Assembly: GCA_002480935.1 (NCBI GenBank)
Contig: DLDC01000136.1
Location: 1-27,781 of the forward strand
Length of the DNA: 27,781 nucleotides
From: Prevotella sp. UBA7782
GTDB taxonomy: Bacteria > Bacteroidota > Bacteroidia > Bacteroidales > Bacteroidaceae
Direction of reading: 5' to 3'
Made by a program: the position numbers and the translations under genes. Position 1 is the stretch's first letter. Each line of letters begins with the position of its first letter. The notes below the pieces were generated by a model that saw only the letters and a program-made list of their open reading frames with translations, did no database searches and was not told the DNA's origin. Positions 1-8,005 of the stretch are shown here, one piece after another.

Positions 1-314
1 ATGTCGCCGTCGCCCTCAGCAGCCGAAACGAACATGCAAGGACCGTCGAATTTCTTGGCGATGAGCGTCTCCGGAGTCTCCGGACCGAAGTTGCCCAGGA
101 ACACAACCAGTGCATTGCAGCCAGCCTGCTTCACCTCGTCGAGAGCTTTCAGCATGTCTTGCTCGTTCTCAACAGTGGTCTTGCACTCGTAAAGTTCGCC
201 TTTATAGGATTTTACAATATTCTCACGTCTTTTGATAGATAATGCGATAGGGAAGCAGTCACGGCTCACAGCCACAATGCCTAGCTTCACTTGGGGAATG
301 TTAGTACTAATCAT
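1..314 (-). CDS. L-fucose/L-arabinose isomerase-family protein, N-terminal part
   Basis: The minus strand reads from an ATG at 314 to the window edge, giving about 104 residues that start MISTNIPQVKLGIVAVSRDC. The pattern 'KLGIVAVSRDCFPI', 'TTVENEQDMLKALDEVKQAGCNALVVFLGNFGPETPETLIAKKFDGP' in outline (I give only key parts: GIVAVSRDCFP near residue 11 and LVVFLGNFGPE near 66) matches the N-terminal Rossmann-like domain of the large FucI/AraA-like isomerases of Bacteroidales and Firmicutes. These interconvert aldose and ketose sugars in the cytoplasm. The metal-binding C-terminal half lies outside the window, so the substrate cannot be judged. The gene is divergent from a pectate lyase gene, which fits a carbohydrate-use neighbourhood but does not prove a shared pathway. 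Confidence 0.8.
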   Translation of the reverse strand, partial: MISTNIPQVKLGIVAVSRDCFPIALSIKRRENIVKSYKGELYECKTTVENEQDMLKALDEVKQAGCNALVVFLGNFGPETPETLIAKKFDGPCMFVSAAEGDGD

Positions 315-366
315 GATTTTGTTTTTGTATAGTTATTGATTGATTTGATTCAGTTATTTGTACTTG

Positions 367-374
367 CAAAGGTA
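367..374 (-). promoter_or_regulatory. -7 promoter box of the isomerase-like gene
   Basis: On the minus strand the box reads TACCTTTG, matching the Bacteroidetes -7 consensus TAnnTTTG, 53 bases upstream of the ATG at 314. The -33 element is weak (a TTGG about 22 bases further up). The intergenic stretch 315-661 holds this promoter and the divergent pectate lyase promoter; I see no gene in it. Confidence 0.5.
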
Positions 375-591
375 AGAAAAGATTTTTGTATAAACTCCAA
401 TTACAGTGTTTATTTATGTGAAAAAGTTTATTCTATATATCGCGATGCTTTTAATGAAAGTGCTTGCAGGGAAAGGGGTGACGTTGTAAAAGAAGGCGTA
501 GATTGCTGAAAACAACAGAGCAATAAACCTATAACAATGCAACAAGTTCGGTTCTTAAACACACCTGATTTGTTATAAAACAACAAAATAC

Positions 592-622
592 TTGCATAAT
601 AAGCCGAAATATTGTAAATTTG
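592..622 (+). promoter_or_regulatory. Bacteroidetes-type promoter of the pectate lyase gene
   Basis: TTG at 592-594 and TAAATTTG at 615-622 are separated by 20 bp, the spacing expected for the Bacteroidetes primary sigma factor. The box ends 39 bases before the ATG at 662. Confidence 0.6.
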
Positions 623-661
623 ACCGCTTAACAATTAAAACCTAATCAATTAAACAAAAAA

Positions 662-2392
662 ATGGAAACCGGAAAATTGATTCTTACTGCGGCTCTGATG
701 CTGTCTGCGGCTCTGAATATCCATGCTCAGACTGCCCAGTTGCCTGCCTTTCCCAGTGCGGAAGGCTTCGGAATGTATACCACGGGTGGTCGTGGCGGAC
801 AGGTGCTTCACGTAACCTCTCTCGATGATTGTAGCGACAACAAGCTCACAGTGGGTACCTTCAGATGGGCTTGCAAACAGTCGGGCAAGCGCATCATCGT
901 CTTTGACGTAAGCGGAACCATTCATCTCACCTCTCAGCTAAAGTTAAACAAAGACAACGTAACCATACTCGGGCAGACGGCACCAGGCGACGGTGTATGC
1001 ATAGCCGACTACCCTTTTCAGATAAGTTGCAACAATGCTATCATACGCTACATGCGCTTCCGACTGGGTAACAAGTATGTGGCCTATCATGAGGGCGACG
1101 GACTCGGCAGCATGGATAAGGACAACATCATCGTAGACCATTGCTCCGTGAGCTGGAGCATAGACGAGTGTATATCTGTTTATGGAGGTAAGAACATCAC
1201 CGTGCAGTGGACCATCGGCGCGCAGAGCCTCGTGAATGCCGGACACAGCAAGGGTGCCCACGGCTATGGAGGCAACTGGGGTGGAAGCGGATGCACCTAT
1301 CATCACAACCTGCTGGCACATCACACCAGTAGGGTTCCGCGCCTTGGGCCGCGCCCAGGCACGCAAACCGACGAGCGCCTTGACCTGCGCAACAACGTGT
1401 TCTACAACTGGGCAGGCAACGGATGCTACGGGGGAGAGGGCATGAATGTGAACATCGTAAACAACTATTATAAGGTTGGACCCGCCACGCTCAAGCGCAG
1501 TAAGGCCATACAGCAGCGCATTGCCTCTATTGGCATACGCACATCCGATTATACCAAACATAACTCATCGAGCCCTAACGATTGGGACAAGATGTGGCAC
1601 GTGTGGGGAAAATTCTATGTCAGGGGCAACGTAAACTCCACACACAGCGATGTGACGAAAGACAACTGGACCTACGGCATGTATAACCAGATAGATAACA
1701 GCAAGGTGGACTACACTTATACGCAAGCAACCAAGGACACCATGAGGCTACGCAAGCCCATGACCTTCATGCCGGTTACCACAGAAACTGCCTATGATGC
1801 CTACACCAAAGTGCTCAGCTATGCCGGGGCTTGCCTGCACCGCGATGCCATCGACACGCTCATCGTGCACGACACGCGCCTGGGTGTGGCCACCTACACG
1901 GGTCAGTCATTGGCTCCTGGCTTCATTAACACTCAGGACGACTTGAGGCCTTCGGGTGCTTCGACCGACTGGTCGCCATGGCCCACTCTCGCACAGACCA
2001 CCCCGCAAGCCGATTCGGATGGTGACGGCATGCCCGACACATGGGAGACTGCAAATGGCACTGACCCTCATGCTGCCGATGCCAACACACTGGCCGACAA
2101 TGGATATGCCAACATAGAAAACTATGCCAACAGTCTGGTGAGCACCATAACCGAAGCACAGCAGGCAGGCGGTACGCTTTTGAAGGATAACGAGGAAGCT
2201 GAAACGGGCATCAACGGCGAGGTGACCGGTATCATGGGCATTAGTGCCCGAAGCACGCAAGTGGGCTCTTCCAACGATATATACACCCTTGACGGGCGCA
2301 AAACAGGCTCGCTCTCGGCCGATGCCTCACTGCCCCCGCTGCCAGCAGGCATATATATCTGCCAGGGCAGAAAGATAATCATCAGCAAGTAA
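662..2392 (+). CDS. Secreted pectate lyase, PL1-like beta-helix
   Basis: A 576-residue exported protein predicted to cleave polygalacturonate by beta-elimination. Residues 1-22 form a signal peptide ending NIHA before QT. PAFPSAEGFG at 28-37 and the TTGGRGG that follows are typical of the N-terminus of Bacteroidales pectate lyases. The parallel beta-helix core includes IIVDHCSVSWSID (about 156-168) and RVPRLGPRPG (224-233), the latter carrying the catalytic-arginine region of this family. A calcium-type DSDGDGMPDTWE segment near residue 450 resembles a thrombospondin type 3 repeat. The last 40 residues (IYTLDGRK...GIYICQGRKIIISK) are a short sorting-like or structural tail shared with the protein at 24446-25153. 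It has its own promoter and is monocistronic. The PL1 assignment comes from motif recognition only. Confidence 0.88.
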   Translation: METGKLILTAALMLSAALNIHAQTAQLPAFPSAEGFGMYTTGGRGGQVLHVTSLDDCSDNKLTVGTFRWACKQSGKRIIVFDVSGTIHLTSQLKLNKDNVTILGQTAPGDGVCIADYPFQISCNNAIIRYMRFRLGNKYVAYHEGDGLGSMDKDNIIVDHCSVSWSIDECISVYGGKNITVQWTIGAQSLVNAGHSKGAHGYGGNWGGSGCTYHHNLLAHHTSRVPRLGPRPGTQTDERLDLRNNVFYNWAGNGCYGGEGMNVNIVNNYYKVGPATLKRSKAIQQRIASIGIRTSDYTKHNSSSPNDWDKMWHVWGKFYVRGNVNSTHSDVTKDNWTYGMYNQIDNSKVDYTYTQATKDTMRLRKPMTFMPVTTETAYDAYTKVLSYAGACLHRDAIDTLIVHDTRLGVATYTGQSLAPGFINTQDDLRPSGASTDWSPWPTLAQTTPQADSDGDGMPDTWETANGTDPHAADANTLADNGYANIENYANSLVSTITEAQQAGGTLLKDNEEAETGINGEVTGIMGISARSTQVGSSNDIYTLDGRKTGSLSADASLPPLPAGIYICQGRKIIISK

Positions 2393-2470
2393 TGCACCTC
2401 CGGGTCGCTTCTCCCACCATCCATCAGCACCTCTCTGCAGGTTCTGTACAAGAAAATGAGGGCTCCAAAG

Positions 2471-2502
2471 TTTGCACAGATGAAAAAGACTGATTACTTT
2501 TG
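2471..2502 (+). promoter_or_regulatory. Promoter of the small unknown gene and the dehydrogenase
   Basis: TTTG at 2471-2474 and TACTTTTG at 2495-2502 are separated by exactly 20 bp. The box ends 72 bases before the ATG at 2575, and the next gene follows 30 bp after that gene, so the two are probably co-transcribed. Confidence 0.65.
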
Positions 2503-2574
2503 CGGTACCCAAGCCTCTGTCCGGTACCTGAAGGGTAAGGACAAAAGGCGGTATTAACTACAAAAAGCCAAGAT

Positions 2575-2889
2575 ATGTCAAACAAAAAACTAGAAGATTT
2601 TTACGGGCAGATGCTCATAGGCATTGCCCAACTTGTGAATGGCGAGGGCGGAAGCGGCCGGTTGAGCGGACTGGCCCTCGATGATAACGGCACAGCCATC
2701 ATAGCCGGGCTGAACGATGTGCCCCATGACTTCCTGCCCGCGCTGCTCAGCGAGATGCAAGAAGAGGTGACGATGTGGCGCGTAAACCCTTTCACCAACA
2801 TCAGCTACGACGATGATCAGCATATCAGGTTCAGCCTCAAGCCCGATGATGAGATAGAAAGGCTATACAAGCAATCACAAATTCAATAG
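2575..2889 (+). CDS. Small acidic protein of unknown function
   Basis: A 104-residue protein that I do not recognise. It has no signal peptide or membrane segment. The composition is acidic, with a 'YDDDQHIRFSLKPDDEIERLY' type C-terminus (residues about 79-99) and a Gly/Ser stretch (GEGGSGRLSG) near residue 24. A well-formed promoter lies 72 bases upstream. The 30-bp gap to the dehydrogenase gene suggests a two-gene transcript. It is retained as a real gene because of the promoter, the compact spacing and codon use like its neighbours. No function is proposed. Confidence 0.7.
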   Translation: MSNKKLEDFYGQMLIGIAQLVNGEGGSGRLSGLALDDNGTAIIAGLNDVPHDFLPALLSEMQEEVTMWRVNPFTNISYDDDQHIRFSLKPDDEIERLYKQSQIQ

Positions 2890-2919
2890 TATATATCTTC
2901 TTTAAAACATCATACAATT

Positions 2920-3678
2920 ATGGCAAAAAGAATCGTGCTCATCACAGGAGCGACAAGCGGAATAGGCGAAGGGTGTGCCCGTCGCTTTGCGGATGGCGGC
3001 TATAACGTCATCATCACGGGGCGCAACGAGGCCAAGCTGCAGGCCCTCACCCAGAAGTTGAAGGCGCAAGGAACGGATGTGCTGCCCCTCAACTTCGACG
3101 TGAGAGACCGCAAGGCTGCCGCACAGGCCATGGAAGGCCTGCCCGAGGAATGGAAGAAAATAGACGTGCTCATCAACAACGCCGGCCTGGCCAGAGGGCT
3201 GGAGCCTGAATATGAGGGCGACTTTGACGACTGGGACCAGATGATAGACACCAACATCAAGGGCCTGCTCACCATGACCCGCCTCATCGTTCCCGGCATG
3301 GTGGCCCGCAACCACGGACATATCATCAACATAGGCAGTGTGGCCGGCGACGCGGCTTATGCCGGCGGAAACGTGTACTGTGCCACCAAAGCTGCCGTGA
3401 AGGCTCTGTCTGACGGCCTGCGCATAGACGTGGCGGGCACCAAGCTGCGCGTAACCAACATCAAGCCGGGCCTTGTTGAGACCAACTTCTCACGGGTTCG
3501 CTTCCATGGAGACGAGCAACGGGCCGACAAGGTATATGAGGGCATCAAGCCCCTTACGGGCGATGACATTGCCGACGTGGCCTTCTACGCAGCCAGCGCG
3601 CCCGAACACGTGCAGATAGCCGAGGTGCTCGTCTTGGCAACACATCAAGCCAGCGGCTCGGTGATACACCGGCAATAA
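2920..3678 (+). CDS. SDR-family NAD(P)-dependent oxidoreductase, YdfG-like
   Basis: A 252-residue classical short-chain dehydrogenase. The cofactor motif TGATSGIG lies at residues 9-16, NNAG at 86-89, and the catalytic Ser140, Tyr153 and Lys157 are in IGSVAGDAAYAGGNVYCATK. Along its whole length it resembles E. coli YdfG (3-hydroxy acid / malonic semialdehyde reductase), including PEEWKKIDVLINNAGLA, the LIVPGMVARNHGHIINIGS region and a C-terminus ending in HRQ. A cytoplasmic NADP-dependent reduction of small 3-hydroxy or semialdehyde acids is therefore likely, but the substrate is inferred from the family. The last 79 coding bases plus the next base recur at 7926-8005, see the repeat entry. 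Confidence 0.9.
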   Translation: MAKRIVLITGATSGIGEGCARRFADGGYNVIITGRNEAKLQALTQKLKAQGTDVLPLNFDVRDRKAAAQAMEGLPEEWKKIDVLINNAGLARGLEPEYEGDFDDWDQMIDTNIKGLLTMTRLIVPGMVARNHGHIINIGSVAGDAAYAGGNVYCATKAAVKALSDGLRIDVAGTKLRVTNIKPGLVETNFSRVRFHGDEQRADKVYEGIKPLTGDDIADVAFYAASAPEHVQIAEVLVLATHQASGSVIHRQ

Positions 3679-3679
3679 G
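3600..3679 (+). repeat. 80-bp direct repeat, left copy (3' end of the dehydrogenase gene)
   Basis: The last 26 codons and stop of the dehydrogenase gene match 7926-8005 base for base except at two positions (A3606/G7932 and G3627/T7953), 78 of 80 identical. The copies are 4,326 bp apart and in the same orientation. Sequence on either side of both copies does not match. Confidence 0.95.
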
Positions 3680-3698
3680 AACATAGAGACAATGCTAA

Positions 3699-3742
3699 CA
3701 GGCGGCAAGAACGGCTTTGACAAGTCAGCTTCTTGCCGCCTG
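3699..3742 (+). terminator. Hairpin after the dehydrogenase gene
   Basis: CAGGCGGCAAGAA at 3699-3711 pairs perfectly with TTCTTGCCGCCTG at 3730-3742, a 13-bp stem with an 18-base loop, 20 bases after the stop codon. The following sequence is only moderately T-rich. It is absent after the second copy of the gene end, so it belongs to the unique sequence between the repeats. Confidence 0.6.
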
Positions 3743-3880
3743 CTATAATCTTATTAAGAGGCAGAACACTGACTGTCCGATCAAAAACGTTACATCATCC
3801 AACAAGACATACAAAAAGAACAAAATATAAGTATAATTGACCGGAAAGGGTACAGTAATAAGGTGAGCCAGAGTATCTAG

Positions 3881-3936
3881 CAACACAAAGAATGTGTTGC
3901 GATATAGTCGGAAAGTAAGTTCTTCTTTCTAATATT
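3881..3936 (+). repeat. 56-bp degenerate direct repeat, left copy
   Basis: It starts CAACAC.. and runs through TTGCGATATAGTCGGAAAG to CTAATATT. It aligns with 8792-8848 at roughly 80 percent identity with one single-base gap. It lies about 200 bp before the lipoprotein gene at 4140. The rest of 3743-4139 is AT-rich, with a promoter at 3986-4017 and no convincing gene. Confidence 0.7.
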
Positions 3937-3985
3937 GTTCTGTATTTACAATAAATATTATTAATCGTTAAATGTATTATTTTTA

Positions 3986-4017
3986 TTTGTTTTTTGTGAA
4001 AAACATTTTTATTTTTG
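3986..4017 (+). promoter_or_regulatory. Promoter of the lipoprotein/outer-membrane gene pair
   Basis: TTTG at 3986-3989 and TATTTTTG at 4010-4017 have a 20-bp spacer. The 5' leader to the ATG at 4140 would be about 115 bases. The region is very AT-rich, which raises the chance of a match by accident. Confidence 0.45.
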
Positions 4018-4139
4018 TACAAAAGCCTAAATTTTATACATAAAAAAAAGATTCAACTATGTAGAAAAAATTAGTCATTGTAAATGCAAAATCTGCAAGT
4101 GTGGAAGTTTACGAATTAAAATTACAAACATAACATATC

Positions 4140-4640
4140 ATGAATAACGCCCAAATATTTATAACAGCATTGCTATTAGCAATAGCAGGTATTGTTTCCT
4201 CATCCTGCGACAGAAGAAGAATAGAACAGAAGCTTCAACAACTAACCAGTACAGAAATAACAATTCCTCAAGACTGTCTCCTTCCTTTCAATTATAAGAG
4301 CAAAGCGCAATTGGATTCGAGTAAATACAAGTATGTGATCTATTATGACAGTACCGTATGCTCTACTTGCACTCTCAAAAATATGTATTATTGGGAGGTC
4401 TTGCGGGACTCTGTCAGCAGTTTGTGTACAAATGTCAATTTCGTTTTCATATTTGCCCCAAGCAAAGAAAAAAGAGGCAAATTTCTGAATGATCTAAAAC
4501 AGGCAAGAGAGAAATTTATTGCTTTTGTTGATACTTCGGGATGTTTCATAAAAAGGAACAGCCAAATTCCCCAAAATGCCAATGCCCACGCTTTTCTATT
4601 AAATAGTAATAACAAAATCATTATGGTTGGCAATGCCTAA
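4140..4640 (+). CDS. Thioredoxin-like lipoprotein, frameshifted near its 3' end
   Basis: A 166-residue reading frame with a lipoprotein signal (hydrophobic residues 8-20, lipobox SSSC with Cys23). It is followed by a thioredoxin-like fold with a CSTC active-site motif (Cys74, Cys77) in YVIYYDSTVCSTCTLKN, as in TlpA/ResA-type envelope thiol-disulfide proteins. The frame stops abruptly at IIMVGNA. Skipping one base at 4635 restores a continuation PKNNPAIETLFWKII... to a TAG at 4701, giving 186 residues. 'VGNP..NPAI..LF' is the ending usual for these proteins, so the gene carries a +1 frameshift (mutation or sequencing error). The restored end would overlap the start of the next gene, consistent with an operon. 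Confidence 0.75.
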   Translation: MNNAQIFITALLLAIAGIVSSSCDRRRIEQKLQQLTSTEITIPQDCLLPFNYKSKAQLDSSKYKYVIYYDSTVCSTCTLKNMYYWEVLRDSVSSLCTNVNFVFIFAPSKEKRGKFLNDLKQAREKFIAFVDTSGCFIKRNSQIPQNANAHAFLLNSNNKIIMVGNA

Positions 4641-4690
4641 AAACAATCCTGCCATAGAAACTCTTTTCTGGAAAATAATCCATGGAACTT

Positions 4691-7600
4691 ATGAAAAATA
4701 GTATATCAAACTTATTGCGCATAATGCTCTGCCTGCTACTTATAATATCGGCAGCACTTAAATTTTACAACATTAGTAGTTTTGCCAACACAGTGCAATT
4801 GTTTACCGATGCCTATATAATAGACACGTCTCATTCTATTGTATATTTCTTTTCCGTATTCATTTGTTTTCTCGAATTGTTTGTTGGCACGATCGGTCTT
4901 TTTGACAAATTCCGCACAATATCACTGCCACTTATGATTATCATGCTCAGTGTATTCACCTTAGTTACATTTGTAAATGCATTTTTCCCTACAAGCCTTG
5001 GTTCCATACAAGACTGCAAGTGTTTTGGTGACTTTATGCACATATCACCATTCACCTCTTTCATTAAAAGTGTTGTATTATTAGCACTTTCTTTGCTGTC
5101 AATATTACTTTCGAGGAAGAAACACATAACTAATTCTGTTAGAATGGCAGCAAACATCATATTATGTTTAAGCCTATTCTACTATTCAGAATCAACATTT
5201 GCCCAACAGAAAACGAAGAAAACAGGAGAGGCACGTATAGGGGTCAGTGTGAATGACTCATACACTAACGTAGGATTACCTGCATTTGTTACCCTATTAG
5301 ATAAAGACTCAGCCGTAATTGACACTGCAACCTGCAAGCTATGGAGGTCTAATTCCACTCTTACACTATATATACCAAAGATTTCTGGGGAATATATGGT
5401 ACGGGCAGAATATCCCGGTTACAAAACAACTGTAGTGAAACAATACTTTGATTTCACAGAGAACTTGCCAGGCTGGGGGTTCCCCATCGTAAAACTAAAA
5501 CGTCTTCCCACCGCCACCGACAGTCTGAGGTCTGTAGAACTGGGTGAAGTTGTGGTGAGAGGCACACGCCTGCAAGTGGCATACCGTGGCGACACGCTGG
5601 TATATGACGCACAAGCGTTTAATATTCCGGAGGGAGCTATGCTCGAAACTCTTGTGCGCCAGCTGCCAGGAGCGGAGCTGAAAGCAAACGGGGATGTGTA
5701 CATCAATGGCAAAAGACTTGACTACATAACCTTGAACGGCAACGACTTCTACAAGGGAAACAACAAAATAATATTGGAAAACCTGCCGTATTTCGTGGTA
5801 AAGCAATTAAAAGTGTATTACAAAGACCCTCCGTTCGCTCTGGTCAAGCCGCTTACGGATGCGGGAAAGGACTATGTGCTTGACGTGGTAATGAAGCGAG
5901 AGTATGCCACAGGTAGCATCGCCAACATGGAGGCAGGCTATGGAACGGACAGCCGATGGAAGGCAAAGGCGTTCGGACTACGATATAACGACTACACGCG
6001 CTTCAGCCTTTTTGGTAACCTCAACAACGTGAACGAGGACAGAACACCGGGCACCAATGGAGATTGGTCGTCCAAAAAACAGTCAAGAGGTCTGCTGACT
6101 ACAAAGCAGGCCGGGTTCAACCTCAACCTGAACAATGCAACCAAAACATTATCACTAGACCAGTCAACACTCCTTGAATGGTCAGACAACGACAATACTT
6201 CATGGCAGAGAAGCGAGACGTTTTCACCAGAAGGCAACATATTCGGCGGCAAGACCTCCACAAACAGCGTGAAAGACTTCAAGTTTACGGACGAGACCCA
6301 ACTCAATGTAAGTGTCGGCCGTTCTATCATCAGCACCCAACACTACATCACGTACACAGACAGAGTGGGCGCAAACACATCCGCAGACTCAACATACCGC
6401 TCCAGCCTCATCAACACCGACCAATACATTTCACTGACAGATAGCAGAAACTTGTACGGCAATGGTGCTGCAATGTGGTCTTTTTTGTCATTCGGCCCCA
6501 ACAGTACAAGCCTTGTAGCCAACTACTCCTTTGGCATTCTGTCACACGACAGAGGGCACACGCTGCGCAACATACGATACATGAACTCCGAAGCGACAGA
6601 GGGACGGAACGACTACCGCGACAACACCTCACGCAGATACAGATACAAAATCAACCTTGCGCAAGACTTCTATATCTCGCCTAGGATGTCTATAGACTTC
6701 AATGCCGGCTATCAGCAATACGGCGAAAGGCGGGACAACGACTATTACCACTTCTATCAATATGGCGGACGTTATGAGAATGACCTTGTACTGCCCTCCA
6801 CCGCTGACTCCCTGATGGCCGCTACAGACCGCGGCAACAGCTATAACTATTTTACCATAGGGCGCGGGCTAAGCACTATGTTGCTAATCAGGTACAACTG
6901 GAAAAACACATCCGTGCACCTCTCCGCCAACTATATTTACAGTCATGAGCACATACACTACTGCAACAACGACATTGACACTGTGGCACAACGCGGCTAT
7001 GGCTCATGGAATCCTAACCTGCAAGTGCAGCATAAGTGGAAGAAAAACAAATTCAGCATAAGGTACAACACGGTACATACACGCCCTAACTTCGCCACAC
7101 TCATGCCTCTCACCAACAATTCTAACACGCTCAACGTACATCTTAACAACCCGAATCTTCGGTCGCAACTGCGGAACACAGTTAATATGGAACTCGATAT
7201 TCGCCCAGGAGGAATGAAACCGGCATGGTGGCTCAAGTACGAGATCATCACACTGAACCGTGCATGGGGCAACAGAGCTTACTACAACACCACCACCGGA
7301 GGCTATACATTCATTACTGATAACGTTAACGGCAACTGGAACACGGCGCTTTCCTTTGGCATGAACGGCATTCTCAACAAGCAGAAGCGGTGGCGTTATG
7401 ACGTAACCGCAAAGGTAGGGTATATACACAGCGTGGATTTCAGTACGGCATATAACGGCATGAACAGCGAACTGAGCCGCGTTAACACCTTAAAACCCGA
7501 GACAACATGGAAACTAAGCTATAACAAAGGCAACTTCTCGGCAGGTGCCTTGGCAAAGTTCTCGGGCAACTTCAGCCACGAAGAGGAGTATAGCCAACGT

Positions 7601-7945
7601 GACATGAACGTGCGTGAGTACCAATTCGGTATTAATGCACTTTACACGGTCCCCGTAGTTAAGCTGGCAATATGCACAGACCTCAACCTATATGCACGCG
7701 ATGGCTATGAGATGGCAACCATGAACAACAACGAATGGATATGGAACGCCGCCATATCACGACCCTTACTCAAAGGCAAAATGGTGTTTAAAGTGGAGAT
7801 GTATGACATTCTTCACCAGCTGTCGGCACGCTCATACAAGATGAACGCGCAGAGCCGTGTGGAAACATACTACAACAGCATACCGCACTATTTCATGCTC
7901 TCCGTCAGTTACAAGTTCGCCAAAAGCCCGAGCACGTGCAGATAG
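4691..7945 (+). CDS. MauE/DoxX-like membrane domain fused to a TonB-type outer-membrane beta-barrel
   Basis: Start choice: ATG at 4682 or 4691 (MKNSISNLL); the second is preferred because it gives a conventional membrane-protein start and the expected overlap with the restored upstream gene. Numbering here is from 4682. Residues 10-30, 52-74, 79-101 and 126-145 are four membrane segments; DCKCFG at 111-116 resembles the cysteine motif of MauE/DoxX redox-associated membrane proteins. Met155 (5144-5146) then begins what looks like a second signal peptide (MAANIILCLSLFYYSESTFA before QQ). After that come a carboxypeptidase-regulatory-like domain, a plug-like domain (LGEVVVRG..., LVRQLPGAELKANGDVYINGKRLD) and a long outer-membrane barrel ending near SVSYKFAK. 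The last residues, SPSTCR, come from the duplicated dehydrogenase tail read out of frame. An inner-membrane domain and an outer-membrane barrel in one chain would need processing or an internal start. The first 800 bases look more AT-rich than the rest. Confidence 0.8.
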   Translation: MKNSISNLLRIMLCLLLIISAALKFYNISSFANTVQLFTDAYIIDTSHSIVYFFSVFICFLELFVGTIGLFDKFRTISLPLMIIMLSVFTLVTFVNAFFPTSLGSIQDCKCFGDFMHISPFTSFIKSVVLLALSLLSILLSRKKHITNSVRMAANIILCLSLFYYSESTFAQQKTKKTGEARIGVSVNDSYTNVGLPAFVTLLDKDSAVIDTATCKLWRSNSTLTLYIPKISGEYMVRAEYPGYKTTVVKQYFDFTENLPGWGFPIVKLKRLPTATDSLRSVELGEVVVRGTRLQVAYRGDTLVYDAQAFNIPEGAMLETLVRQLPGAELKANGDVYINGKRLDYITLNGNDFYKGNNKIILENLPYFVVKQLKVYYKDPPFALVKPLTDAGKDYVLDVVMKREYATGSIANMEAGYGTDSRWKAKAFGLRYNDYTRFSLFGNLNNVNEDRTPGTNGDWSSKKQSRGLLTTKQAGFNLNLNNATKTLSLDQSTLLEWSDNDNTSWQRSETFSPEGNIFGGKTSTNSVKDFKFTDETQLNVSVGRSIISTQHYITYTDRVGANTSADSTYRSSLINTDQYISLTDSRNLYGNGAAMWSFLSFGPNSTSLVANYSFGILSHDRGHTLRNIRYMNSEATEGRNDYRDNTSRRYRYKINLAQDFYISPRMSIDFNAGYQQYGERRDNDYYHFYQYGGRYENDLVLPSTADSLMAATDRGNSYNYFTIGRGLSTMLLIRYNWKNTSVHLSANYIYSHEHIHYCNNDIDTVAQRGYGSWNPNLQVQHKWKKNKFSIRYNTVHTRPNFATLMPLTNNSNTLNVHLNNPNLRSQLRNTVNMELDIRPGGMKPAWWLKYEIITLNRAWGNRAYYNTTTGGYTFITDNVNGNWNTALSFGMNGILNKQKRWRYDVTAKVGYIHSVDFSTAYNGMNSELSRVNTLKPETTWKLSYNKGNFSAGALAKFSGNFSHEEEYSQRDMNVREYQFGINALYTVPVVKLAICTDLNLYARDGYEMATMNNNEWIWNAAISRPLLKGKMVFKVEMYDILHQLSARSYKMNAQSRVETYYNSIPHYFMLSVSYKFAKSPSTCR

Positions 7946-8005
7946 CCGAGGTTCTCGTCTTGGCAACACATCAAGCCAGCGGCTCGGTGATACACCGGCA
8001 ATAAG
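7926..8005 (+). repeat. 80-bp direct repeat, right copy (orphan dehydrogenase 3' end)
   Basis: It matches 3600-3679 at 78 of 80 positions and keeps the dehydrogenase reading frame to its TAA at 8002-8004, but has no upstream coding part. It supplies the final six codons and the TAG (7943-7945) of the outer-membrane protein gene in another frame. Confidence 0.95.

Noticed and set aside
944..1561. Long minus-strand open frame opposite the pectate lyase gene
   Set aside because: It is a shadow of the coding strand with no family resemblance and no promoter.
3795..4022. 75-codon minus-strand frame in the AT-rich region before the lipoprotein gene
   Set aside because: Its composition follows the AT-rich DNA, it overlaps a repeat and a promoter, and no start signals are seen.
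3600..8005. Insertion sequence or transposon
   Set aside because: No transposase or terminal inverted repeats are visible; the flanking repeats are 80 bp, far longer than target-site duplications.
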